NCBI GenBank assembly: GCA_005656395.1
Contig: SRSI01000010.1
Span: forward strand, 310,001 to 374,000
Source of the DNA: Strongyloides papillosus
Taxonomy: Eukaryota > Nematoda > Chromadorea > Rhabditida > Strongyloididae
Reading direction: 5' to 3'
Length of the DNA stretch: 64,000 nt
The first letter of the stretch is position 1; the number at the start of each line of letters is the position of its first letter. The notes beneath the pieces were generated by a model. The model did not search any database and had not been told where the DNA came from. It saw only the letters and a list, made by a program, of their open reading frames with translations. The position numbers and the translations under genes were made by a program. Below, piece by piece: positions 11,487 to 22,261 of the stretch.

Positions 11487-14400
11487 CTTAAAAGTAAAAC
11501 AATAAACTTTAACAAAAAGTCTATGAATATAAAATCAAAACAAGAAAGTTCCCTTTTTATATTCTATTAAAAGGGTGGAGTTCAATAAGATAACTCTTAT
11601 CTTGATGGATTTAACTACTGATCATTTTTATTATCAGAACAAAAAGAAGAAGGAAAAAAGTGATATTTGTAGATGATAATAATTTCATTGGTTAATACTT
11701 TCTTTTTGCCATACATAAAATGCACTTCTTTAGTATATCAGTACGAAAATGAAAGAGGAAACTACAAGAAGAAAGAAACAGGAGGAGTTATTTACAATTG
11801 GTAGAAGCTGGAGGTTCTTAAAGATTTGTTATGTTGTCAAAAAGAAAAATTATAGAAGAAACTGATATTTAAAACATATAAATTACTATTGTCTTTATTA
11901 TTGTAAACATGTCTTATTAAATGTGAGATATGTAATGAGGAATTAAAATAAAAATAGGAAGGTACAAAGAAGCACGATTTTGAACTATTATTTGAAATAT
12001 TAAAATTCTAACATTTAATGATCAAAATTTAAAGACATATTTTATTGAGTAAAAAAGAAATAAGATAATTCTTTTTATTAATAAACATAATTAATCTAGA
12101 ATGAATTGTGAAAAGTTGTAGTTTAAAGTGTTAAACAACTTTACTTCTACTATATCCACAAATATAATTAATTTTTATCAATTTTATACCTTCAAAATTG
12201 TAAAATGTTAACATATTTGCGTTCACGAAATGAAGAGAATATATGAAATTCTAAATAAAAACGAAATTGATAAATTTAAGTGTACTTTATCATATAAATT
12301 TTTTTTACATCAACTTTATCATTTAATTACCGATGATTGTCTTATAGAAAATGTCAAAGTTTAATATGTTTAAAAAAAATGTTATTCAATTTTCAAAAAA
12401 TATTTTCAAATTTCCAACAATAAATTAAGTATAATGTGTATCTTGAAACCCAAAATATTTTTGTGTTTAAACATTGTAAGATATTTATTTAATATAAGAT
12501 AATTGAAAACAATTTTTTATGTTACATTTCAAATTTTCGGAGCAAATATCTCACAAATCTACTTCATCACAATAATATGCAGTAATCAAAACTATTGAGA
12601 ATATACGGTTTTCTAATCGGATATAATTGTGCAACTTTTGTTTCTAATGATAATATAATTTCTGCTAAAAAGCTAATGATAATAAGTCAATTTATAATGT
12701 TTATTTTAGTTATATTTTATTCTTTGTAATAGAAGAAAAAAATATGTTAAATACTTTCTTTATTCTTTTTTTTCAAATTACTTTATTGCATTATCAAATG
12801 TGAAGTTATACTTTGACATTTAAAGATTTTTCTAGATTATTAAAATGTGTTAAGCAATTAATTTTCACTTGTTCCTATTTATTACTTTTATCGCACAAGA
12901 TAATAACAAAAAGGCACAAAATCAAATATATTCTTTTATTCATATGTTTTATCAAAAATGTGCTCTTCTTATTCTCTTTTAATAACAACCAAAAGTTAAA
13001 AAAAGAAGAAATATTTTGTACAAGTCAAAGCATAATCATAACGTGCTAAAATATTTTATTAAAATCATATCACCAAAATATTGTTTTTGTGTCGCATTTA
13101 TGTACCATGTTTTAGTTGTTTTATTTTAAAAATGATTTTTATAAAAAGATTCATTACCTAGGATAAATTTACCACTTATTAGAGATGTAAATAAAAAATG
13201 TGGTATGCTATAATGAATATGACTGTAAAAATTGACTCCAATTTTTTTGGAAATCTGAAAGCAGATGGTCATTGAAATTTATCAATGAACAACAAAAAGA
13301 ATTATATTTCATAATCTTACTTTTTAATATAAAATTACTATTTAAATGATAAAATTTTTACTAGAAGAATTGTTTTTGGGAAACTTAAATAATTCAGGCA
13401 TAGTTCAAGATAATTAAAATTTAATTTGGTTAATTTTCTTCGATAACCGCAAAGAATTTTTGATATAGTCTATTACTACGAACATTGATATTTTAAAAAA
13501 TAATATTTTGAATTATTTATTGTCTTTCATTCTTAACAAATTAATTAATTATAATAATTTCTTTTAACTGATAAATTAAAAATTTAATTTTATATAATGC
13601 CAATCTTTTAAAAACTTCCTGAGATATGTTGTTCTAATAATATTGTTACTCATTTTATAAATAAAACAAACAATTAATGCATTAACAATAACACAACACT
13701 CAGGTTATATGCTCTTTAAAATAAAGAATAAAAATTACAAAGACAAGATCGTTTACTATAAATTAAATTAAAAAAAAGCTCAATTTAATGTAAATTTAAT
13801 TATCAGAATTCGTTTTTCATAGTTGTTAAAGAAAATTGCCATTATCTTCCTTTTTACACCATAAAAACCAATTAATAATAATAAAAAAATTGTAAAACAA
13901 ACAAAAACTCAGGGAAAGGGTAAACTCAACACGGTGTGTCATGACACATTTTGCCGCGTGGGAAAATTTCGCCGCATGTTTATAAAACTTTAGGTTTATA
14001 CCCAAATTTCATAAATAAATTCTCGTATATAAGTTAAATGTTTTTCAAAATCTTTAAAATAAAGTCAATTGATATAATTAATTTTAAATTTTTTTTTAAA
14101 TAAAAAAATTCTGGTAACAATAAATGAACGCCGCGCGGTAACATATATCGCACAATATAGTCGCATGTTGAGTTTACCCCAAGCCAAAACTCAAGCACCA
14201 AAATTTTGTATGCAAAAATTTCTCAAATAACTTTGAAATAAATTAAGCGATATTTGATTATAATCTGTTGTTGAAATATTTAGATGATTGTATTAATATA
14301 AAAACATATTCTTCACTTCCAATAAGTAAAAATAATATTTAATAATGATATGACAAAAAATAGACAATCCAAAATACTCTATATAATGTATTAATTATGG

Positions 14401-15516
14401 GTCCCTCAAAATAAATTTTTTTTATTTTTTTACCAATTTTCCAGTATGAGAGATTTTCTAAACAACACCAAACAATAATAATAAACCCAGTGTTTTGCCA
14501 AAACAAGAATTTTTTTATGTTTTACTAATTATTTACGTCAAAACAATATACATAATATATTACTATCAAGCAAAAATTTTTTTAAATATGAGTTGTATCA
14601 TTGAATTAAATCTTTTTATTATCGATAACTACTTAAGCTTGGATAATTTATGCTTCTTATACTAACAGAAATTTCAGTTATCCTGACATTATCAACTAAA
14701 ATCGACATTAATACAATGAAACAACTTTATACTACCAATATTCTTTAGTCAATACCCTTAACATTTTTCTTTGTTGATAGTTTACAAAGAATAATTTATT
14801 ATTTTATAATCTTATCCCAAACAACTGTATATGAAAAATCAGAAAATATATTTCCCACTGATTCCTCACAATGGATAATTTTATTCTTGTTGAATGATAA
14901 TATCGCATAATTATCATATACATTTGTAAATGAATTCTAAGATTGTTACGCATTATATGACTAATTTTTAAGCATTTAAAATAAGTGAAATTTAATAGGT
15001 CTGGAAGAACATATTTATTTTTTAGAAACTTTGGTATATTTAGAGTATTGAGAAAAATATTATTACACCATTTTCATCGAACAGCATTTTACCGAGTAAA
15101 AGAGTATCTAAGAAATTATGTTATCTCATCATCTGGCATGCAAGCTTCAATGGAAAAAATCTTTTAACAAATTAAATTTCCCACAAAAAAATAATAACAT
15201 TGTATGAAAGAAATTAAAATAACATTAAATATTAGTTTCCCTTTGATAAAATAATTGATACACTATGTAATGAAATAAATTTATCACTTACTAGTAATGC
15301 TTTTTTACATTATAGTCTTATTTCAGGATTTACAAAATATGATGATTATTACCTATTTATAGACGACAAAATTCCTCAGAGCTACTATTTTATTAGCAAT
15401 CTGTTTGTCATCATTGCAAAAATAGTCAAACAGACTCTTATTTCTTTTAAAAGACAGTTTTTTTTAATTAACTAGTAGAAATTTTAACATTCTAACGACT
15501 TATCTTCACTAAAATT
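11487..15516. other. Long intergenic region with one MITE-like element
   Basis: The first 120 bases are the FAR copy 5 promoter. The rest is A+T-rich and holds short open frames starting at TTG or GTG (12813, 14985) that look like chance. It also contains the element at 13912-14185 (listed) and an 8-bp inverted repeat at 15400-15407/15427-15434. No gene is supported. Confidence 0.5.
13912..14185. mobile_element. MITE-like non-autonomous DNA transposon relic
   Basis: The element is 274 bp with terminal inverted repeats of about 20 bp. The inner 14 bases GGGTAAACTCAACA are identical at both ends, and 16 of 20 match overall. It is flanked directly by an 8-bp direct repeat AAAACTCA at 13904-13911 and 14186-14193, as expected of a target-site duplication. 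The inside is conspicuously richer in CpG-containing motifs (GCCGCG, CGCGCGG, GTCGCATG) than the surrounding DNA and has no coding capacity. An 8-bp duplication is typical of hAT and P superfamilies, but the termini do not start CA(G)GG, so the superfamily is open. Confidence 0.6.
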
Positions 15517-17978
15517 ATGACTATTTTTGAAAATGAGAAAATCTCCATTAGCCGTAGTGGTGTATTTAAATTAATGGAAAAGGTAAGATACTATTATTTC
15601 AATCGTTATTTTATTTCTAGTTATGTGATGAGATTGTACGTGAATTCAGTACCCAAAATCAATCTTCATACGGTGAAAGATTAATTAATGTGTGTGAAGA
15701 AATGTCTGAGTCATCTTCACTGATTTTGTCATCGTTTCTCCGAATTATTGAAATGGCTCCAAGATTTGACTATGATGAATCTACCCCTGGAAATGGTTTT
15801 AGGTCAATGATTTGTATTTGTGATACTGCACTGATACATGTTATATCAGTTTTAAAAAAATGTTTAGATGACAAAAAAAGTCTTATTTTTAGAATATCAT
15901 ATTTTACTAAAGAACTTGAGAATTACATGGCTGTATTTCGATTTCTGATTCTTTCAACTCAGCAATTGATAGGATCTATAAATTATGATGATAATGATAG
16001 CCTTTTTCCTCCAATTAATATTAGTGATTATAGTTCATATATTAATGTTTTTAAGACAGTAAAAGGATATGATGCTTCTTGTTTTTACAGTAGACCATTG
16101 GGATTACAATTCTGTCCATCAATTGGAAAAATGTTTAAAGTAATTTGTACATTTTTTGCTTCATACGGCAAAGCATGTGAAAAAGGAAATGGTGCACTTG
16201 ATAAAATCGTCAATTCAGCTAAATATATGATTTCACCGGAAGAAAGAGCACTGAAAATTATTGACATTATAAGAGAGGCTGATATTGAATTTTGCAAAGG
16301 ATTTTGGAATTTACCTGAATATGCTACTATTCCAAAATGGTTTGGTATTGTTATGGCAATATGCGAAATACGCTATATAAAAACATACTTCAATTTGTCA
16401 TTGAAAACTACGGATAATGGGAAAGTTACTATACCAATACCTTCAACAGCTAAAGAATCTCATACAATAAAATATCGTATTATTTCTTCTGTTTATCGTA
16501 TACATATTAGCAAAGAAAGAGAAGATAATGTTTATCCCTTATCACCATATTTGATATTTCATTGTCATGGTGGTGGTTATCTTGCAACTTCCTCTAAATC
16601 TCATGAGTGTTATCTTCGATCATGGGCCAAGCAGTCTAATTGTCCAATTATTTCGATAGATTACTCACTTGCTCCAGAAAATCCTTATCCAAAAGCAATA
16701 GAAGAGGTTTTATATGCATATGCTTATATTTTAAAATATCCTTTCAAATTCGGATGGACTGGTGAAAAGATAGTTTTTGTTGGAGATTCAGCTGGTGGGA
16801 ATTTAATAACATCTTTAACAATGAGATTAATTAGTTTAAATGTGAAACGAATGCCTGATGCACTAGTACCTATTTATACACCATTTCTTTTTCAATACTT
16901 ACCATCACCTTCAAGATTATTAAGTTTCATGGATCCTCTCCTTCATGTAGGAATGTTGCTAAGATGTTTAACTGCTTACACAATGGGAGATATTCCTATT
17001 AATAAAGTACCATTGTTATCTAAAATTGATAAAAATGTGGCAGATAAAAAAAGTGCTATGGAAGATTACATTAGAGAATTTAAAAATAGTCAATTTAAAG
17101 ATTCTTTTAATTCTAATAACCATTCACAGACTATTAAAAGTTTATTTGATGCTACAATTAATTCAACCATTTACAACAATTCAACAATTGCTTCATATAA
17201 TATGGACGATTCGGAAAATAACATGCAAGAAGATATATTTGATCAAACACAGAATGTTGATATTAGTATTGATCCTAATTATATTATTTTGTCTTCAAAC
17301 AATTTTGATGCTTCTTTGATTAAATATTTGAAAGAAAACTTCCTACTTTCATATGATTACAATACGACAGTAAATGACGATGATGATGAAGTTTTTGAAG
17401 AAAATACTGAAAGAAATATAAAGGACTATGGGTTAAAGAGATCAATGGAAGGAAAAAAAAGATCATTGAGTTCAAGTATTGTTAGCACTGCATCATTAGC
17501 AGCTTCCTATGCCATAGATAATTTTAATGACTTATTTGATAGTGCCAAGAAACCTATAGGATATGATGACAAGGAAAAATTAAAAAGTTCGCTCTCAATG
17601 ACAGCTCAAGAAGCTGTATATGAGCAGCAAAAAGAAAGTAATAAAGATAGAACGGCACTTGATGAATTACTAAAAATTAATATACCACGAAATCCCGAAA
17701 TTTCACCAATGTACGCTGATAAAGAAAGTTTAATGAAATTCCCTCCTACTTACTTCATAGGATGTCATTTAGATCCACTTCTCGATGATACTATATCATT
17801 TGCCAAAAAATTAAAAGAAGCCGGTGGCAATGTTAAAACTGTCAAACTACTAAATAATTTGTGCCATGGATTTCTTAACTTTACCTATATTTCTCCAGAA
17901 TGCAAGAAAGGTTCAGATGAATGTTTAAAAATTATAAAACAAGCTTTAAATATAAGTGATGAATTTGTAAAGTGTTAA
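15517..17978 (+). CDS. hosl-1: Hormone-sensitive lipase
   Basis: Neutral lipase that hydrolyses diacylglycerol and cholesteryl or retinyl esters at lipid droplets. Exons 15517-15582 and 15621-17978, with a 38-bp phase-0 intron, encode 807 residues. The N-terminal HSL-type helical domain covers about residues 1-300. The alpha/beta hydrolase core has the oxyanion HGGG at 338-341, GDSAGG with Ser 412, Asp 740 (HLDPLLDD) and His 771 (LCHGF), so the catalytic triad is complete. Between Ser and Asp lies a long low-complexity Ser/Asn/Asp-rich insert (about 455-690), where regulatory phosphorylation occurs in this family. Its 3' end converges on the CoA synthase gene with only 50 bases between stop codons. 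Confidence 0.94.
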
Positions 17979-18028
17979 TTTACTTTTTATTTGTATAGTT
18001 AAAAATCAAATTTATTTATAAAATAGAG

Positions 18029-19495
18029 TTATTTTTTAAGATAATTTTTTTCAATTGTTTCTATTGCTAATGATACTTGTTGTCTGGTTACTGATTCATC
18101 CCAAAGGGAACAAAGAACAACATTACTCTTGGATATTCTTTCTTCAATACTTATTTGACTATCTATTCTTTGAATTGCTTCCTTTTCCGATAGACCATTT
18201 CTTTTAATTATCCTTTTAATTGCTTCTTCCCTTGGAACAAATATTGTCCATACTTGATGACAGAAGGCATCCCAATTTGCCTCTAATAGTACAGCACCGT
18301 CTATTGCTATGATAGAACTTTTACTTTTCTTTATCATTCCTTGAGCTTTTTCGGCGATTTTTGGCCATACAATTTCATTAAGCCTTTTCATTTTACTTTT
18401 GTCCCCAAAAACAATTGACCCAAGGACTTTGCGGTCTATTTTATTTTCTTTTAAAACACTTTCTCCAAATTCCTTAACAATATTTTTTCTAAGATCTTCA
18501 TTTTCATCATATAAGATATGGGCTAATTTGTCACAATCAATTACCTCAATGTCTTGAGTCTCTAAAAACTTTGCAACTGTCGATTTTCCTGAAGCAATAC
18601 CACCGGTAAGTCCAATGACATAAGGAGAAGAAGGAATATTCTTTGGTAGAGGGTCTTTTAAAATAGTTCCAAGTAAGGATCTTCTTTTTGCTGAAGAACT
18701 CAGTTTGACTTCCTTTAAAATTTCATCAGCCCCATCAATTAGAGGAATAACATAACTATCAAGAGTTGAAAGTCCTCTTTCGGCACGCTTTGCGTTGACG
18801 GCATCGGCACCTTTTTTAGTCTCACTGCTAGAAACGATAAGTTTCAAGTTTGGATCAACAATACTAGGACCAAAAGGATCAATTATACCTTCACTTCTAC
18901 TTTCTATTCCTATACTAACATCTTCAACAAATTCATCAACTCCTCTTTTTCTGTCTTCAAAACTTTCCATTAACTCATATAAAGTTTTTTCTGAAAAACA
19001 AACAAATACATATTTAAAAACAAAAAATATAAAATTACTTTTATTCATATCACCTGTGGTTATACCAACAACCACATATTTAGAAGCATGAAGAATAGCA
19101 GTACTAAGAAGGAGTTTGTGTCCATTATGAATCCTGTCAAAAGTTCCTCCAATAACAACAGCATCATAAGGTTTTTTATACTTCATGAAGTTATCTATAG
19201 CAATGGCCTTCTCTTCAACATCATTATCTCCAAAAAATGCTTGATAATTAACATCTTTTCTTGGATCTAACAAAACACGTACATCAAGATGTGGACATAC
19301 TTTTGTAGCTTCAAAATATATATTTGGTATTTCTTTAATAAGATTATCATATCTCTCTACACGTATGTATAACCTTTTCTTTATGAGATCTTTAGCACTT
19401 GATAAAAGGGTAGTCAATTTTGTACCATTCCGTGATGTTAATGACAACAAACCAATATTAGACATTGATGGTTTTTTTTCTGTAATCGGAGCCAT
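18029..19495 (-). CDS. Bifunctional coenzyme A synthase (PPAT-DPCK)
   Basis: This enzyme catalyses the last two steps of CoA synthesis, 4'-phosphopantetheine adenylyltransferase then dephospho-CoA kinase (COASY). Exons are 19039-19495 and 18029-18990. The 48-bp segment 18991-19038 begins GTAATT, ends TTTTTCAG and encodes an untypical hydrophobic run, so it is most likely an intron that happens to be a multiple of three without a stop. The spliced product is 472 residues (488 if retained). The PPAT domain shows VIGGTFDRIHNGH and the kinase domain shows the P-loop GLTGGIASGKST and a DCDKLAH motif. It is shorter than human COASY, mainly at the N-terminus. Confidence 0.93.
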   Translation of the reverse strand: MAPITEKKPSMSNIGLLSLTSRNGTKLTTLLSSAKDLIKKRLYIRVERYDNLIKEIPNIYFEATKVCPHLDVRVLLDPRKDVNYQAFFGDNDVEEKAIAIDNFMKYKKPYDAVVIGGTFDRIHNGHKLLLSTAILHASKYVVVGITTGDMNKSNFIFFVFKYVFVCFSEKTLYELMESFEDRKRGVDEFVEDVSIGIESRSEGIIDPFGPSIVDPNLKLIVSSSETKKGADAVNAKRAERGLSTLDSYVIPLIDGADEILKEVKLSSSAKRRSLLGTILKDPLPKNIPSSPYVIGLTGGIASGKSTVAKFLETQDIEVIDCDKLAHILYDENEDLRKNIVKEFGESVLKENKIDRKVLGSIVFGDKSKMKRLNEIVWPKIAEKAQGMIKKSKSSIIAIDGAVLLEANWDAFCHQVWTIFVPREEAIKRIIKRNGLSEKEAIQRIDSQISIEERISKSNVVLCSLWDESVTRQQVSLAIETIEKNYLKK

Positions 19496-20221
19496 AATTA
19501 GAAAATTATTGTATGCAAAATGTTGTAGTCGAAAAATAATATTATGTAAAGATAAATATGGTTTTGTTAGATTACTTTAAATGCTACAGACATAAAATAA
19601 TGTTTAAGAATGATGTAATATTTAGCAATAAATAGTCGAAATTCCACGTAACGAGAAGAAATGATTAAATCAGTTACAGAAAAAGGAAAGTTATAAATAA
19701 GTATATTAACATATAGAAAAAAAGACAAATCAAAAGATAAGTGTAATTCACTACATAATTTATTGCACTACAACATGCATTCTCAAATTTTATTTATGCC
19801 GCTTGTTTTGTTAATTTTCTTTTATTTGATTAATACCAAAATTTGTTTATTAATTATAATTTCCCTTTTCTAAATATTATTATTTTCTTATGATTTATTG
19901 TTGAGGCATTTCACAACAATCCTACCAAATTGAGTAGGAAAATTCCATGTGTAAAACCATCCCTTACATCCATAGAATATTATATAATATACTGAAAGGA
20001 AAGTACAGGATATATCTGAAAGGCCAGTACACCAGAAAAGTAATTTGTATTTTTACGGTTAATTACCCAAGATAATCTATATTATTTTAAGGTGAAAAAA
20101 GCTGCAATATTCCTTTCCTCCTAGAAAAAAAAAACAAAGAATCATCATTTCACACGTATAAAAAATTTTTATTTAGTAAAGTTTTCACTAATTCAATTCC
20201 CCTCAAGACAACAAAATATCT
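19496..20221. other. Intergenic with a small GC-richer structured block
   Basis: This follows the 5' end of CoA synthase. At 19897-19939 two perfect hairpins are back to back: 897-903 with 914-920, and 920-925 with 934-939. A GC-richer tract continues to about 20040. A 15-base string at about 20057 resembles the nematode spliced leader by chance. No gene is supported. Confidence 0.35.
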
Positions 20222-20482
20222 TTATTTATATTTTTTTTTATTTGTTCTTAATGCATCATTTCGAGTTAGATAAGTTAGAGCAAACTTAATTTTGCTTTCT
20301 GTAAACATTATACCAAGGAAATTGTCCATTTTTAATGATATTTTTGATATATTAAGTAACTCTTTGTCAATTACACTATCAAAATGTACTTCAATAGGTT
20401 TTACAACTTTAACGCTTCCGAGAACATTTATTTGCAAATTTTCGCAGGAAATTTGGAAGCAAATTTGTCGTTTCTTGGCCAA
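20222..20482 (-). CDS. Exon-like ORF, unrecognised
   Basis: The open frame runs to a stop at 20222 and is open upstream to a stop near 20513. It has no ATG near its start, the first usable codon being TTG at 20482. The inferred 86 residues (AKKRQICFQISCENLQINV... ending in a Lys-rich tail) have a balanced composition with Cys, Gln and Val codons, unlike the Ile/Lys/Asn/Phe-only chance frames of this DNA. It could therefore be the last exon of a small gene or a gene remnant. A TTTTTTACAG acceptor lies upstream at about 20542, but the frame from there meets a stop. No family was recognised. Confidence 0.3.
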   Translation of the reverse strand: MAKKRQICFQISCENLQINVLGSVKVVKPIEVHFDSVIDKELLNISKISLKMDNFLGIMFTESKIKFALTYLTRNDALRTNKKKYK

Positions 20483-20956
20483 TTGGGTATAATTAAATAA
20501 GACGATTTTTAGTTAGGATGTTTCTAGTATATGTATACTAGCTGTAAAAAATAATGTTTGGGAAAAAAGTGTAAAAATGCCTACGTGTGTTTTATAAACA
20601 ATTTTTATGAAATATCCTACTTTTTTACATACATAAAAATCAATAAAATAGTTTACGTTAAATTTTATTCTTTCTATGTTAAATTTTTACATTATTAATT
20701 TTTAGGAGTAATTTTATTTTTTAATATCCTTAGTATTATTTATGCTAAATAAAATTTTATTATTTTCCCCGTACTTAAAAAGATATAGATAAGATAGTAA
20801 AAAAAGCTATTTAGGCTCACATATATATCATCATCGTGATAAATATTTTGATAAATTACTGTCTTTTTTATATTTATTTTATGGATAGTCCTTTATTTTT
20901 GTTTTATTGTTTAAGATATTATTCTTTTATATCAAAAATTGTGCTTTTTTAAGATA

Positions 20957-22261
20957 ATGTTTTGTCGTATTCCTAAAGCAGTTACGATAACAGCTAAACG
21001 TCCTTTATCAGGATGGTTTAAAGATGTTCCTATGGGACCGCCAGATGCTATTCTTGGTGTAACTGAAGCATATAAGAAAGATAAGAATGAAAAGAAAATT
21101 AACTTGGGTGTTGGTGCTTATCGTGACGATCAAGGAAAACCATGGGTTTTACCATCTGTTAGAGCTGCTGAGAAGAGAATTATAGAGAAGGAACTTGATA
21201 AAGAATATGCTGGAATTGCTGGAATACCGGAATTTACTAAAAAAGCCGCTCAGCTTGCTTTTGGAGAGGATAGCACTATCCTTAGTGAAAAAAGAAATGC
21301 CACCGTTCAAAGTATTTCTGGTACTGGTGCATTGAGAGTTGGTTCTAATTTCCTCTCTGCTTTTCATTCTGGACCTAAAGTGTGTTATCAACCTTCTCCA
21401 ACTTGGGGAAATCACGTTCCAGTTTTTAAACATGCTGGAGTAGAAGTTAAACAATATCGTTACTATGACAAAAATACATGTGGTTTTGATGAGAAAGGAT
21501 GTTTGGAAGATATTTCAAAGATTCCACAAGGTTCAATTATTCTTTTACATGCTTGTGCCCACAACCCAACTGGTGTCGACCCTTCATTTGAGCAATGGCA
21601 GAAAATGGAGGAAGTTATTAGATCAAGAAATTTGTATGTTTTCTTTGACATGGCATACCAAGGTTTTGCATCTGGTGACATTCTTAAAGATGCTCAAGCA
21701 GTTAGATATTTTGCTAAAAAAGGACATAATCTCTGCTTAGCCCAATCTTTTGCTAAAAATATGGGACTTTACGGAGAAAGAGTTGGTGCTTATACAATTG
21801 TCTGTCCAGATAAAGACGAAGCAGATAGAGTAATGTCACAATTGAAAATTCAAATAAGACCTGTTATCTCAAATCCTCCAATTCATGGAGCACGTATAGC
21901 AACAGAAATTCTAACAGATCCTTCTCTCAAAGAACAATGGTTGACAGATGTCAAAACTATGGCTGATCGAATTATTTCAATGAGAAAACAATTAAAAAGT
22001 TTATTGGAGAAGGAGGGAAGTACTCGTAACTGGGAGCATATTACTAACCAAATTGGTATGTTCTGTTTTACAGGAATCTCTCCAGAACAAGTAAGTTTTT
22101 GAATATCTATGGGAATTTGTTAATCACGACTATTATAGGTCAATAAACTTACAAATGATTTTTCAATTTATCTTACAAAAGACGGTCGTATTTCAGTGGC
22201 TGGAGTCTCATCAAAGAATGTTGAATATTTAGCTCACGCACTCCATCAAGTTACCAAATAA
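20957..22261 (+). CDS. Aspartate aminotransferase, mitochondrial
   Basis: PLP enzyme interconverting aspartate and 2-oxoglutarate with oxaloacetate and glutamate, acting in the malate-aspartate shuttle. Exons 20957-22090 and 22139-22261, with a 48-bp intron, encode 418 residues. The ATG at 20957 is chosen over the in-frame TTG at 20939 because an acceptor-like TTTTTTAAG ends four bases before it. The basic Ser/Thr/Arg-rich N-terminus ([20 protein letters not shown]) is a mitochondrial presequence, leading into the conserved [12 protein letters not shown]. The Schiff-base Lys is residue 267 in [13 protein letters not shown], and HNPTGVDP is intact. The second exon supplies the conserved C-terminal GRISVAG segment. 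Confidence 0.96.

Noticed and set aside
12813..13049. 78-codon frame
   Set aside because: Starts at TTG and has chance-like composition.
14985..15167. 60-codon frame near the lipase gene
   Set aside because: Starts at GTG, no splice or family support.
20057..20071. String resembling nematode SL1 (GGTTAATTACCCAAG)
   Set aside because: Lacks one T, and no donor, Sm site or stem-loops of an SL RNA gene follow.
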